DNA of 35,770 bases from contig NZ_BNBS01000083.1 in NCBI RefSeq assembly GCF_014656075.1, positions 1 through 35,770 of the forward strand, written 5' to 3'. This document shows positions 15,152 through 23,796 of the stretch, in pieces. Source of the stretch: Streptomyces hydrogenans (GTDB lineage: Bacteria > Actinomycetota > Actinomycetes > Streptomycetales > Streptomycetaceae). Within the stretch, counting starts at the first letter, position 1. Each line of letters begins with the position of its first letter. Under the pieces are notes generated by a model. That model was given only the letters and a program-made list of their open reading frames with translations, was not told the DNA's origin and did not search any database. Both the position numbers and the translations under genes were made by a program.

Positions 15152-16999
15152 TCACTCCAGCGCGGCGGCGGCGGCCGTGCGGGCCGCGGCGATGATCGGT
15201 TCGAAGTATCCGGGCACGTGCCCGCCGCCCACCACGAGGGAGCGGTCGAGGAGCGTGTTGCCGGTCTCGCAGCTGGTCTCCGGCAGCAGGGCGCAGGCGT
15301 GGCAGGCCGCCCGGTTGAGGCTGTCGAAGCCCTGCCCCGTGTGTTCGGCGCACAGCGGGTCGGCCGAGCACCAGGCGGCCGCCTCCGTCATCCGCAGCAG
15401 GGTCTCGGCGAGCCGCGGGGCCTCGCCCTGCTGGACGAGCCCGCCGAGGGTGCCCTCCGCGTCGCCCGCCGCCGTGTAGACCAGCACGCCGTGCTGGTCG
15501 TGCTCGGGGCGCGCGTACACCCGCTCGCGCAGGCTCGCGGTGGAGTAGCCCGACTCGAACGACAGCTGCCGGATGAGGAGGTGGGCGAAGGTGTGCAGGA
15601 GGACGAAGCGCGGGGACAGCTCCTCGCCGGTGACGGCCGCCAGCCGGTCGGCCTGGAACGAGCGGGACAGGTCCTCGCGCATCCCCGCCACGTGCTCCCG
15701 CACCCGCCGGTCCCGCTCCCACGCCGTCAGCTCGTCCCGGTCGAGGGTGACGAAGACGCCCTCGCCGAAGACCTCCACGGCGGGCAGCCAGCGCAGCCGC
15801 CGGGAGGTGTCGGCGGGGACGAACGTCGAGCTCGGGGAGACCCGGCGGAAGCCCTGGAGGGCCCGCACCTCCCGCAGCCGGTCGGCCAGCACGATCCGTC
15901 CGACGCGCCGGCCGAGCCCGGCCCACGGCTCCGCCGTCTCGCCGTCGAGCCCGAGACCGGTGGCCCGCACCGCGAAGTCCCGGGTGGGCGGCTGGAAGGG
16001 GGCGGTGAAGGCCGCCCACTCCTCCCGGCTCAGATCCGGCACGGCGGGCCCGGCCGGCGCCCCGTCCCCGCCGGCGGGAGCGGGCTCGATCCCGGTCTCC
16101 TCGGCGAGGAGCGCGTCCAGGAGGGCGTCGTCCGCCCCGGTGTCCTCCTTGATCATGTCGCGGTAGGTGCCGGCCCGGGCCCCGCCGGCCGCCCGGCACA
16201 GGGGGATCCACAGGTCGGAGGCGCGGACCCGCTCGGCGAGCGCTTCGCGGCCGGCGTCGGCCGGCACCTCCGCCTCGGGGATGTCGAGGGCGGAGCTGAC
16301 GACGGGGTAGTACACGTTGCCCGCGGTCCGCTGGACGACCTGGACCGGTTTGACGCAGTCGGCGGCCTCGTCGAGCCGCTGCCACGGGTTGCGCCCCGAG
16401 CACCGCATGCCGTGCGTGCCGAGCACGTCGAGCAGGTCGCGGGAGGCCCCGCAGCCCCGGGCCGTACAGGTGACGGAGAGCGCTTCGAGACCGGTGGCCC
16501 GGTCGGACACGTCGAAGCGGAGCCGGTCGCGCGCGGGGCAGCCGTGCCGCTGCGCCGGGGCGAGGCGCGAGTGGGCCCAGAACCACCAGTCCACGTCCCC
16601 GAGGTGCCCGTCCGCGCAGATCTGCACGAACCGCATGGGGGCCAGCTGCCGCACCGGCGAGCAGCCGGGGCAGCGCGGCGGCGTGCCCGGCTTCTCGTCG
16701 GCGATCCGCCGGCGGGTCATCCGCCGGCAGGCGCCGCAGAACAGCCAGGAGGGGAAGCGGATGTACGGCGCTCCCGCCGCGTCCTGCCGGTCGTAGCGGT
16801 CGTCGGCGGCCGGCGGCGCGGCGTAGAAGCCGCTCACGCCCAGCTGGTCGGCGAGCCGGGCCGAGTGGACCTCGGGTCGCTTGCGGGGCCAGTCCCCGAT
16901 GCCGGTCGCCACGAACGACTCGCCCTGGATGTCGAAGACCGCCCCGACCCCGAACGGCAGCACCGTCTGGGCCTGGCGCACCCGAAGCTTCCTGCTCAC
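15152..16999 (-). CDS. drmB: DrmB-like DUF1998 protein (DISARM core)
   Basis: The GTG at 16999 overlaps the DrmA stop by four bases (GTGA) and is preceded by GGGAG seven bases upstream; the product is 615 aa. The N-terminal part has VSRKLRVRQAQ and LPFGVGAVFDIQGESFV, then a zinc-binding-like cluster (FCGACRRMTRRR with PPRCPGC) and FVQICADGHLGDVDWWFWAH. The C-terminal DUF1998 region includes LLHTFAHLLIRQLSFESGYS, GVLVYTAAGDAEGTLGGLVQQG and Cys-rich WCSADPLCAEH, NRAACHACALLPETSCE. This is the DrmB organisation. In DISARM, DrmA and DrmB form a complex that binds DNA ends and drives translocation, and both are needed for phage defence. DrmB has no catalytic motif of its own. Confidence 0.88.
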   Translation of the reverse strand: MSRKLRVRQAQTVLPFGVGAVFDIQGESFVATGIGDWPRKRPEVHSARLADQLGVSGFYAAPPAADDRYDRQDAAGAPYIRFPSWLFCGACRRMTRRRIADEKPGTPPRCPGCSPVRQLAPMRFVQICADGHLGDVDWWFWAHSRLAPAQRHGCPARDRLRFDVSDRATGLEALSVTCTARGCGASRDLLDVLGTHGMRCSGRNPWQRLDEAADCVKPVQVVQRTAGNVYYPVVSSALDIPEAEVPADAGREALAERVRASDLWIPLCRAAGGARAGTYRDMIKEDTGADDALLDALLAEETGIEPAPAGGDGAPAGPAVPDLSREEWAAFTAPFQPPTRDFAVRATGLGLDGETAEPWAGLGRRVGRIVLADRLREVRALQGFRRVSPSSTFVPADTSRRLRWLPAVEVFGEGVFVTLDRDELTAWERDRRVREHVAGMREDLSRSFQADRLAAVTGEELSPRFVLLHTFAHLLIRQLSFESGYSTASLRERVYARPEHDQHGVLVYTAAGDAEGTLGGLVQQGEAPRLAETLLRMTEAAAWCSADPLCAEHTGQGFDSLNRAACHACALLPETSCETGNTLLDRSLVVGGGHVPGYFEPIIAAARTAAAAALE

Positions 17000-19900
17000 A
17001 GCTCCGCTCCCTTCACCGTGACCTGGCACTCCCGGTCGACGTTCCGCATCGAGTGCGGGGTCTCCCACAGGCCCCCGGTCCGCTCGAAGTTCTTCAGCAG
17101 GTGCATCTGCCCCTTGCCCTGGCTCCGGTAGTACAGCTCCTTGCCCTCCTTGCGGGCGTCGAGCGCGTGCTGCTGCCACGCGGACAGCAGCTCGTCGAGT
17201 TCGTCGTGGACCTCCGCGGCGGCCCGCGGGTCTCCGGCGGCGGCCCGGGCGGCCAGCCGCTCGGCGAGCGCGACGACCTCCGGCAGCCGGTCGACCAGCT
17301 CGCCCGCCTGGTTCTCCGCGGACAGGCCGAGGCCGTGGCGGACCAGGATGACCAGCGCCGCGTGCAGGGCCCGCCGCCGCGAGGGCGCGGACCAGGGCGT
17401 CACGCTCGTCGGTTCGACGTGGCGGTACAGCGACCGGTGGTAGACGTCGAAGGTCTCGTAGTGCGAGCGGTCCCTCGGCCGGGTGGCGTTGAAGAAGGTC
17501 ACGACGAGCCCCGGGACGGTGTGCCGGCCGACCCGGCTGGTCGCCTGGATGTACTCGGCGGTCGTCTTCGGCTGCCCCTGCATCAGCATCAGGGCGAGCC
17601 GCTTCACGTCCACACCGACCGACAGCATGTTGGTGCAGGGCAGGAACGACACCGCGTCGGCGGCGGTGTGCGGCTTCTCCAGCCGGTCGAGGAGGACGGG
17701 CTGTTCGGCCCTCGGCAGGTTGCTGGTCAGCTCCTGCACCGCGTGGTCGGGCAGCTCCCGGGTGCCGTGGCCGGCGTCGAGGCCGGCCAGCTGCGCGGGG
17801 ATGTCGTCGGCGGCGGCGGTGACGGTGCGGCCGAGCTCGCGGAGGCTGTGGTGGTAGGCCACCAGCGTCCAGTACGCGTCCCGGTGCTCCTCCGGGAGCT
17901 CCCAGGCGCCCTGGAGCATCGCCGCCGCCGTGGTGACGGCGGCGCGGCCCGCCGTGTGGCCCTGCGCCATCACGCCGACGTACCGCCGTCCGGGCCGGGA
18001 CGTGTCGGGCTCGGCGAAGTACGAGTGGCGGGCGTCGGTCCCGGCGGGCGGGAAGAGCTGCACGGCGCGGCCGTACAGGCCCCGCACCTGCTCCTCCGAG
18101 CGCCGGATCGTCGCCGTGGAGGCGACCACCTTCGGGCCGACGCCGTCCCGTTCGCACAGTCCGAGGACGGCCGCCTCGTACAGCCCGACGGTGGTGCCCA
18201 GCGGCCCGGTCAGCAGGTGCAGCTCGTCCTGGATGACCAGCGACGGCGGAGCGGCCGCGCCGCCGCCGAACAGCCGTCCCGCGCGCGGCTCCCAGGCGAG
18301 CCGGGCGAACTTGTCCACGGTGCCGAGCACGAAGGTCGGCGGCCGGTCGTAGAGCTGCTCGTCGACGACGGCGACGGGCAGCTCGTCGTGGAAGGCGCAG
18401 GCGTCCCGGGGACAGAAGAACGCGAAGGAGTCGGCTCCGGCCCGCACGCCGTAGTCCCCGATGTCCGGGGACTTGTGGCTGGGCAGGATGCGCGTGCCGC
18501 ACCACGGGCACCGGTCGAGGATGAAGACGTCCTCGGGCCGGGCGGCGGCCCGGACGTCGTCGAAGGCGTCCCGGGCCGCCTTGTAGCTGTTCGGCGAGGT
18601 CGCCTCGCCGACCCACAGCCCGATGGAGAACGGCTCCTCGCCCAGCCCGGCCGGGTCGGCGCGGCGCAGGCTCTCCAGCGCGCACACCGTCGTCGCCGCC
18701 CGCTGGAACTGCTGCGTCGTCAGCAGGCTGAGCGTGTAGCGGCTCAGCACGGCGGTCCCGCCGCCGTCCGCCTCGCGCCGCCGCAGCACCATCACGAACG
18801 CGGCGAGCAGCAGGTACGCCTCGGTCTTGCCGCCGCCGGTCGGGAACCAGATCAGGTCGGCGGTCTCCCGGTCGGGGTGGCGGGGGTCCGCCGTGCCGTC
18901 GACGGCCATCAGGAAGAACGCCAGCTGGAACGGCCGCCACGCGGCGTCCGGGAAGAGCGCGGGCTCGATCGCCGTCGCCTCGCCCCGGGCCCGCCGCTCC
19001 CCGGCCTGGTCGCGGGCGGAGTGCCGCATCTGGAGCGCCATGGCGTGGTTGGCGGTGCGGAACGCCGCCAGCAGCTCGGGCCGCCGGGGGGCGCACAGCG
19101 TGCGGATGCCGGACTCGATCCGCCCCACGACGGTCCCGACCCGGTCCAGGACCCGGTCGGCGGCCTCCCGCCCCCACGCGGGCACCTCGGCGGCCCGCTG
19201 CTCCTCGTACCACCGCCGGTATCCGGCCGCGAACTCCTCCAGTTCGGCACGGAGGACGTCCCGCGGCACGTCGGGGTCGGCGAGGTGCAGCACCCGCAGC
19301 ACCGGCAGGCCCACCGGCCCGGCCGCCCGCGTCGCGGGCACCTCGGACCGGGGCATCACCGTCGCGGCGACACCGGTCACGGGGCCGTCGGCGCCGTCGC
19401 CGTCGCGGAGCTCGTCCACCGCGCAGCCGTGTCCCACGGCGTGCGTGACGACGTGCCGGTACTGGAGCCGCAGCTCCTGCTCCTCCGGGTCGCGGGGGGC
19501 CCGCCCCACGCTCGGGTACGGCCGGATCCCGCCGTCCACCGGCCGGACCTCCAGCCGCACCTGGAACAGCATCCGGTCCCACTGCGCCGACCGTCCGCGG
19601 CCCGTCGCCGACGACGCACCGGCGCGGGCGGCGTTGACGAGGGCGACGGTGACGAGCTGACCGCCGCCGAACGGGCGCCGCCGCAGCCGGATCTCGGCCC
19701 GCCCGTCGAGCACCGTGCGCCCCTGGTCGCCCACGCCGACCGTCACCGTCTCCACCGGCAGCGGCACCCGCTGCCAGTGCCGCGCCCGCTCGCCCTGCCG
19801 GGTCTCGTACCGCGCGGCCCCGCACACCACCTCCAGGGTGGAGGCGTCGGTGTAGAAGCTGAAGCCGAGCGACGACGGCAGCCAGGAGTTGGACTCGGGG

Positions 19901-20127
19901 ATGGGGTCGCCGGCCGGCGCCGTGTCGTCCGCGTCCTCCTCCGTGCCCGGTCCCTCCAGCTCCTCGGCCGTCTCGGTCAGCCGCCGCTGGAGATCCGCCT
20001 CCTGGGGGTAGAGGGTGCCCATCAGGTACTGCCGGTCCGGCGGGGCGTCGAGCACCTCGTCCTCACCCCGGGCCGGACCGACCAGCTGCCGCCGCAGGTA
20101 GTCGACCAGCTCGTCGCGCGGGTTCAC
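16996..20127 (-). CDS. drmA: DrmA-like SF2 helicase (DISARM core)
   Basis: A protein of about 1043 aa. The GTG at 20127 has GAGGAGG nine bases upstream (20137-20143), so I prefer it; an ATG at 20148 overlaps the sigma-factor stop as ATGA and would add seven residues. The N-terminal 400 residues are DrmA-specific (RDELVDYLRRQLVGP, LPSSLGFSFY). Helicase motifs follow: Walker A FPTGGGKTEAY with Lys434, DEXH box IQDELHLL at about 630, ASTATI (motif III), VGVDVKRLALML (motif V) and QATSRVGR (motif VI). Between the lobes lie CPWCG and CPRDAC, a possible zinc site. DrmA is the ATP-dependent DNA translocase of DISARM. It overlaps drmB by four bases and begins 17 nt after the sigma-factor stop. Confidence 0.88.
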   Translation of the reverse strand: MNPRDELVDYLRRQLVGPARGEDEVLDAPPDRQYLMGTLYPQEADLQRRLTETAEELEGPGTEEDADDTAPAGDPIPESNSWLPSSLGFSFYTDASTLEVVCGAARYETRQGERARHWQRVPLPVETVTVGVGDQGRTVLDGRAEIRLRRRPFGGGQLVTVALVNAARAGASSATGRGRSAQWDRMLFQVRLEVRPVDGGIRPYPSVGRAPRDPEEQELRLQYRHVVTHAVGHGCAVDELRDGDGADGPVTGVAATVMPRSEVPATRAAGPVGLPVLRVLHLADPDVPRDVLRAELEEFAAGYRRWYEEQRAAEVPAWGREAADRVLDRVGTVVGRIESGIRTLCAPRRPELLAAFRTANHAMALQMRHSARDQAGERRARGEATAIEPALFPDAAWRPFQLAFFLMAVDGTADPRHPDRETADLIWFPTGGGKTEAYLLLAAFVMVLRRREADGGGTAVLSRYTLSLLTTQQFQRAATTVCALESLRRADPAGLGEEPFSIGLWVGEATSPNSYKAARDAFDDVRAAARPEDVFILDRCPWCGTRILPSHKSPDIGDYGVRAGADSFAFFCPRDACAFHDELPVAVVDEQLYDRPPTFVLGTVDKFARLAWEPRAGRLFGGGAAAPPSLVIQDELHLLTGPLGTTVGLYEAAVLGLCERDGVGPKVVASTATIRRSEEQVRGLYGRAVQLFPPAGTDARHSYFAEPDTSRPGRRYVGVMAQGHTAGRAAVTTAAAMLQGAWELPEEHRDAYWTLVAYHHSLRELGRTVTAAADDIPAQLAGLDAGHGTRELPDHAVQELTSNLPRAEQPVLLDRLEKPHTAADAVSFLPCTNMLSVGVDVKRLALMLMQGQPKTTAEYIQATSRVGRHTVPGLVVTFFNATRPRDRSHYETFDVYHRSLYRHVEPTSVTPWSAPSRRRALHAALVILVRHGLGLSAENQAGELVDRLPEVVALAERLAARAAAGDPRAAAEVHDELDELLSAWQQHALDARKEGKELYYRSQGKGQMHLLKNFERTGGLWETPHSMRNVDRECQVTVKGAEL

Positions 20128-20144
20128 GTGCGTGTTCCTCCTCG

Positions 20145-23100
20145 TCATCGCTGCCACCACTTACGGGGATCGGGCCCCGCGGGAGGCGCGGGCGGAGCCG
20201 GCGGGGCCAGGGCGGCGTCGAGCCGTGCCTCCACCTCGGTCACCCGGGCCCGCGCCTCCGCGACGACCCGATCCGCCCACATCTCCACGGCCCGCATCCG
20301 CTCCGCGGCGGCGTCCTCCGCCGCCCGCGCCTCGGCCCGCGCCCGGTGCAGCCCGCCCTCCAACTCGGCGACGCGCCGCGCCGCGACCCGGCTCTCCCGC
20401 TCGGCGTCGGCCCGCGCCAGGTCGAGGGCCCCTTCGAGCTCGGCGATACGTTGCCCGGCAGCGCCGCCGTCCACCGGATCCTCGGTGGTGAGCCGCTCGA
20501 TCTCGGCCCGCGCCCGATGCAGCGCCTCGCCGAGCTCGGCGGTACGCAGCTCCGCGGCACGGCTCTCCCGCTCGGCGTCGGCCCGCGCCAGGCGCAGGGC
20601 TCCATCGAGTTCGGCGATGCGCCTCTCGGCCGCGCCGCTCTCGCGCTGCGCGTCGGCGGTGAGCCGCTGCACCTCGGCGCGGGCCCGGTGGAGTGCTCCT
20701 TCGAGTTCGGCGATGCGTCGTTCGGCGGCGCCGCCGTCCTGCGGGCCGTCGGCGGTGAGCCGCTGGATCTCGGCCTGTGCCCGGTGCAGCGCTTCCCCGA
20801 GTTCGGCGATGCGCGCCTCCGCCCCGCCGCTCTCGCGCCGGCCGTCGGCGGTGAGCCGCTGCACCTCGGCGCGGGCCCGGCGCAGCTCCTCCTCCAGCTC
20901 GGCGGTGCGTGCCGGCGCCCCGCTCTCCCGCAGGCGGTCCTCGTACCGCTTGGCGGTCCGGCTGACGGCCTCGTGCAGCCGGACGATCTCCTCCTGGGCC
21001 TCCCGGGCGCGCGCCTCGGCCGCTTCGAGCGGTGCGTGGAGCCGGGTCTCGGCCTCCCGAAGAGCCGCGCGCAGTCGTGCGTCGGCCTCCTCCCGGGCAC
21101 GTGCCCCGGCGGATTCGAGCGCCGTCCGGAGCCGCTCCTCGGCCTCCTCCTGGGCCTCTTCGAGCAGGCGGTCGGCCGCTTCGAGGGTTTCGGCTGTGCG
21201 GCGGGAGACTTCCGCCTCGATCGCGGCCCGGGCCTTGTTCCGCTCGTCCGCCCGCGCGACGGCGACGCGATGGACGACCTCGGACTCCAGCGCGCGCAGC
21301 GCCTCCTCGGCCTCCCGCAGTCGCTCCTCCGTAGGGCGCCCCGCGACGAGCGCCCCTGTCTCCTCCGCGAGCCGGGACGCCTCCGGCTCCTCCGTCGCCC
21401 CGGGCTCCTCGGCCGCGACGGGCTCCTCCCCGTCCGCAGGCGCCTCCGGCTCCTCGGCGACCCCGTCGGCCGTCTCCACCGGCGCGATCGTCTCCAACAG
21501 CGCGATCGGCTCTACCGGCTCTACCGGCGTGACCGTCTCCGGCTCGACGGCCTGCGCAACCGTCTCCGGCTCGGCCACCGGCTCCAAGGTCTCCGGCTCG
21601 GCCGCCGGTGCGGGCGGTACAGGCGGTCGGGGTGCGGCAGCGGTCGGGACGGGGGCGGGCTCGGGGGTGGCGGCCCGCTGGGCGGGTACGGCCGGGCGGG
21701 GCCGCACCAGGCCGGGTATCGGGCGCGGGCGGCGGGGGGCCTCCGGCTCGGCCTCGGCGACGGGGTGCCAGCGGACGCCCGCGAGGCCGAGGACGAGCTT
21801 GCGGTGGTGGGCGAGCCCGGTTCCGTCCGCGCCCGCGAGCGCCCGCTGCTCCGTCATCCACACGCCCAGCGGGAAGCCGTCCTCGTGGTGGTCGGGGGCG
21901 GGGTACGCGTGCCCGGTCCGGGCCCGGAAGGCGCGCAGGGCGACGACCCCGGCACCCCACTTGGCGCCCTTGAGGTCCCGGCTGATCGCGCCCACCGGGT
22001 TCGATCCGACGCGGGGGTCCGTCAGCATGGCCCGCAGGGCGGTGTACGGCTCCTCGCCGGGGGCTTCGAGGGCGAGCCGCAGGACGGGCAGGGCGTGCGA
22101 CTCCAGCTGCCGCACCCGCTCGCGCGTCACCTTGAGCTCCGCCCCGATGACGTCGAGCGTGGCGGGGTCCTGCCCGCTGAGCCCGACCCGCCGGTCGACG
22201 ATGAACGCGTACCGCTCGGGCAGGAGCGCCACGAGCCGGTGGACGTCCTCGTCGGCGAGGTGCTGGAGGACCGTCCCCTCCACGGACGGGATCGCGGTGC
22301 GTCCCTCGACGAGTTCCCCGAGGCTCGTGCCGTCGCCGATGACGCGGTCGAGCGAGTCGGTCACCTTGCTGACGCGCCGGACCTGCCGGACCTTCTCCAG
22401 CGGCAGGTCGCACGCGACGGCGACGTCCGCGAGGCTCGGGTGGCGCCCGGAGGAGATCAGCTGCCGTTCCGCGCGGGCGACCTTCTGCATCGCCTCGTGC
22501 ATGTGGACCGGCACCCGGATGGCGCTGCCCTCGTCGGCCACGGCCCGGCTCATCGCCTGCCGGATCCACCACGTGGCGTAGGTGGAGAGCTTGTTGCCCT
22601 GGAGGGCGTCGTACTTGCGGACGGCGTTCAGGAGCCCGATGACTCCGTGCTGGAAGAGGTCCTCGTACTCCAGTCCCTGTTCGAGGTGCTTGCGGGCGAG
22701 GGAGTGGACGAGCCCCTGGTTGTGGGCGATGAGGCAGTCGCGCGCCCTGCGGCGGACGTCGTCGGGAGGGAGCGCCGCCAGTTCCTCGGCGGTCGGCTCG
22801 ACGCCGACGCGGTCGACGCCGCCCCGGAGCAGGACGCTCAGCCCCACCTCCGCGTCGGCGGCGAGGACGGCCTTCGCGGGCCGCCGGGTGAAGCGGTCCT
22901 CGTCGAGGACGAGCAGCGCGGCGGCGACGGCCGCGTCGAAGCCGTCGGACGCGGGCGCCGGCCCGTCGGACGCGGGCGCCGGCCCGTCGGCCGTGATCGC
23001 CAGCCCGTCGGACGCGGGCGCCGGGGGTCCGGGCTCGGCCGTGGCGGCGTCGCCGGAGGACGGGGCCCTGCCACCGGCAGCCTGGGCCGGGTCGCCGGAT

Positions 23101-23597
23101 GCCGGGGTCGTGTCGGCGGCCGCGTGCGACGCGACGAGCGTGAAGCGCGCCGCCGCCCCGGCCCTGAGCGCGGCGGTGTCGGCGGTCCCGAGCCCCGCCA
23201 GCCGTGCCACGCCCGCGACGACGTGCTCGGTGACGACGTCCGCCACGGCGTACCGGGCGACCAGGTCGAGAAGGATCCCGGTGGAGGCGGTGGAGGCGGT
23301 GGAGGCGGTGGAGGCGGAGGGGGCGGAGGGGGACGAGGCGGAAGGCGCGGAAGCGGAAGGCGACGCGGAAGCGGGGGCCGGCGCGGAAGGCGCGGCGGTC
23401 CGCACCGGACGGGGCGGGGCTTCCGTGCGCAGCCCCATGCGCTCCAGCTCCGCCGCCAGTCGCGACCGTGCGGCCGCGTCGAGCCCCAGATACGCCACCT
23501 CGGCCTCGAAGGCACCCGCCGGGACGACGCCGTCGACCGCGACCCGCTGGAGGTTGCGGTGGAGTCCTGCGAGTGCGGCCCTGAGGTCCAAGGTCAC
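20145..23597 (-). CDS. Giant sigma-70 family protein with helicase-associated-like domain and coiled-coil tail
   Basis: About 1150 aa; I use the GTG at 23597, which has GGTGA seven bases upstream. A GTG at 23642 would add 15 residues and be nearly leaderless. Layout: about 280 N-terminal residues with low-complexity Ser/Ala and SDGPAPA repeats; sigma region 2 at about 284-352 (YEDLFQHGVIGLLNAVRKYD, KLSTYATWWIRQAMSRAVAD); region 3 at 355-430; region 4 at about 447-510 with TRERVRQLESHAL. These match primary-type sigma factors, and unlike ECF sigmas it keeps region 3. Residues about 530-612 (HHEDGFPLGVWMTEQR) resemble the helicase-associated domain. A Pro/Glu-rich linker precedes a coiled coil (about 745-1130) ending in a Pro-rich tail. 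It heads the drmA-drmB-helicase operon. Whether it directs RNA polymerase or uses these folds only to bind DNA is unknown. Confidence 0.85.
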   Translation of the reverse strand: MTLDLRAALAGLHRNLQRVAVDGVVPAGAFEAEVAYLGLDAAARSRLAAELERMGLRTEAPPRPVRTAAPSAPAPASASPSASAPSASSPSAPSASTASTASTASTGILLDLVARYAVADVVTEHVVAGVARLAGLGTADTAALRAGAAARFTLVASHAAADTTPASGDPAQAAGGRAPSSGDAATAEPGPPAPASDGLAITADGPAPASDGPAPASDGFDAAVAAALLVLDEDRFTRRPAKAVLAADAEVGLSVLLRGGVDRVGVEPTAEELAALPPDDVRRRARDCLIAHNQGLVHSLARKHLEQGLEYEDLFQHGVIGLLNAVRKYDALQGNKLSTYATWWIRQAMSRAVADEGSAIRVPVHMHEAMQKVARAERQLISSGRHPSLADVAVACDLPLEKVRQVRRVSKVTDSLDRVIGDGTSLGELVEGRTAIPSVEGTVLQHLADEDVHRLVALLPERYAFIVDRRVGLSGQDPATLDVIGAELKVTRERVRQLESHALPVLRLALEAPGEEPYTALRAMLTDPRVGSNPVGAISRDLKGAKWGAGVVALRAFRARTGHAYPAPDHHEDGFPLGVWMTEQRALAGADGTGLAHHRKLVLGLAGVRWHPVAEAEPEAPRRPRPIPGLVRPRPAVPAQRAATPEPAPVPTAAAPRPPVPPAPAAEPETLEPVAEPETVAQAVEPETVTPVEPVEPIALLETIAPVETADGVAEEPEAPADGEEPVAAEEPGATEEPEASRLAEETGALVAGRPTEERLREAEEALRALESEVVHRVAVARADERNKARAAIEAEVSRRTAETLEAADRLLEEAQEEAEERLRTALESAGARAREEADARLRAALREAETRLHAPLEAAEARAREAQEEIVRLHEAVSRTAKRYEDRLRESGAPARTAELEEELRRARAEVQRLTADGRRESGGAEARIAELGEALHRAQAEIQRLTADGPQDGGAAERRIAELEGALHRARAEVQRLTADAQRESGAAERRIAELDGALRLARADAERESRAAELRTAELGEALHRARAEIERLTTEDPVDGGAAGQRIAELEGALDLARADAERESRVAARRVAELEGGLHRARAEARAAEDAAAERMRAVEMWADRVVAEARARVTEVEARLDAALAPPAPPAPPAGPDPRKWWQR
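20311..20910 (-). repeat. Coding repeats in the coiled-coil tail: alternating 32- and 25-residue units
   Basis: Seven units each begin with (I/V/T)AELxxAL. Long units of about 32 residues end in RLTAD and a Gly/Ala-rich turn; short units of 25 residues run into RADAERESRAA instead. The difference is one heptad, so coiled-coil register is preserved. DNA identity between units is high, indicating recent internal duplication. Confidence 0.8.
22942..23025 (-). repeat. Four in-frame 21-bp tandem repeats within the sigma-factor N-terminal region
   Basis: Units start at 22942, 22963, 22984 and 23005. The first two are identical, the third is diverged, and the fourth differs from the first at one base. 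They encode the SDGPAPA/SDGLAIT heptapeptide series. The 21-nt length keeps the reading frame. Confidence 0.85.
23281..23316 (-). repeat. Four perfect 9-bp tandem repeats (GTGGAGGCG) in the sigma-factor gene
   Basis: Four exact copies of GTGGAGGCG on the plus strand encode alternating Ala-Ser-Thr triplets on the minus strand. They degrade into a Ser/Ala/Pro-rich low-complexity stretch up to about 23400. Copy number could vary by slippage without changing the frame. Confidence 0.85.
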
Positions 23598-23659
23598 CCA
23601 ACTTTCACCCGACGTGAAGGCGGCGGGGCGGTACGAGCGCACGCCATTGATGCGGCGTC

Positions 23660-23690
23660 AGTATAGAACTGCCGTGTTGGCGATGTAAAC
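23660..23690 (-). promoter_or_regulatory. Promoter of the sigma-DrmAB operon, including a 17-bp element shared with the methylase gene
   Basis: On the minus strand TTTACA (23684-23689, five of six matches to TTGACA) is followed after 18 bp by TATACT (23660-23665, five of six matches to TATAAT). This is an unusually consensus-like promoter for such a GC-rich genome. The -35 lies in GTTTACATCGCCAACAC (23674-23690), which is repeated exactly at 33646-33662 upstream of the DNA methylase gene in the same orientation. The predicted transcript begins near 23653. Confidence 0.75.
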
Positions 23691-23796
23691 AGACGCATTT
23701 TCAGGCGCGTGGCCTCGGGAGCGTGTACGCTGCCCGCGCCCGGAAAGACCCCGCCGCCCCCTTCCGCGGGGGCCCGCCCCGCAGGATTCTTCTCTC

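Noticed and set aside
17053..22581. A plus-strand open frame of about 1840 codons opposite drmA and the sigma gene
   Set aside because: It is antisense to genes with clear helicase and sigma motifs; its own translation has no recognisable domain.
20346..23666. A plus-strand frame of about 1100 codons opposite the sigma gene
   Set aside because: Antisense shadow; the glycine run near its end is the complement of the 9-bp repeat.
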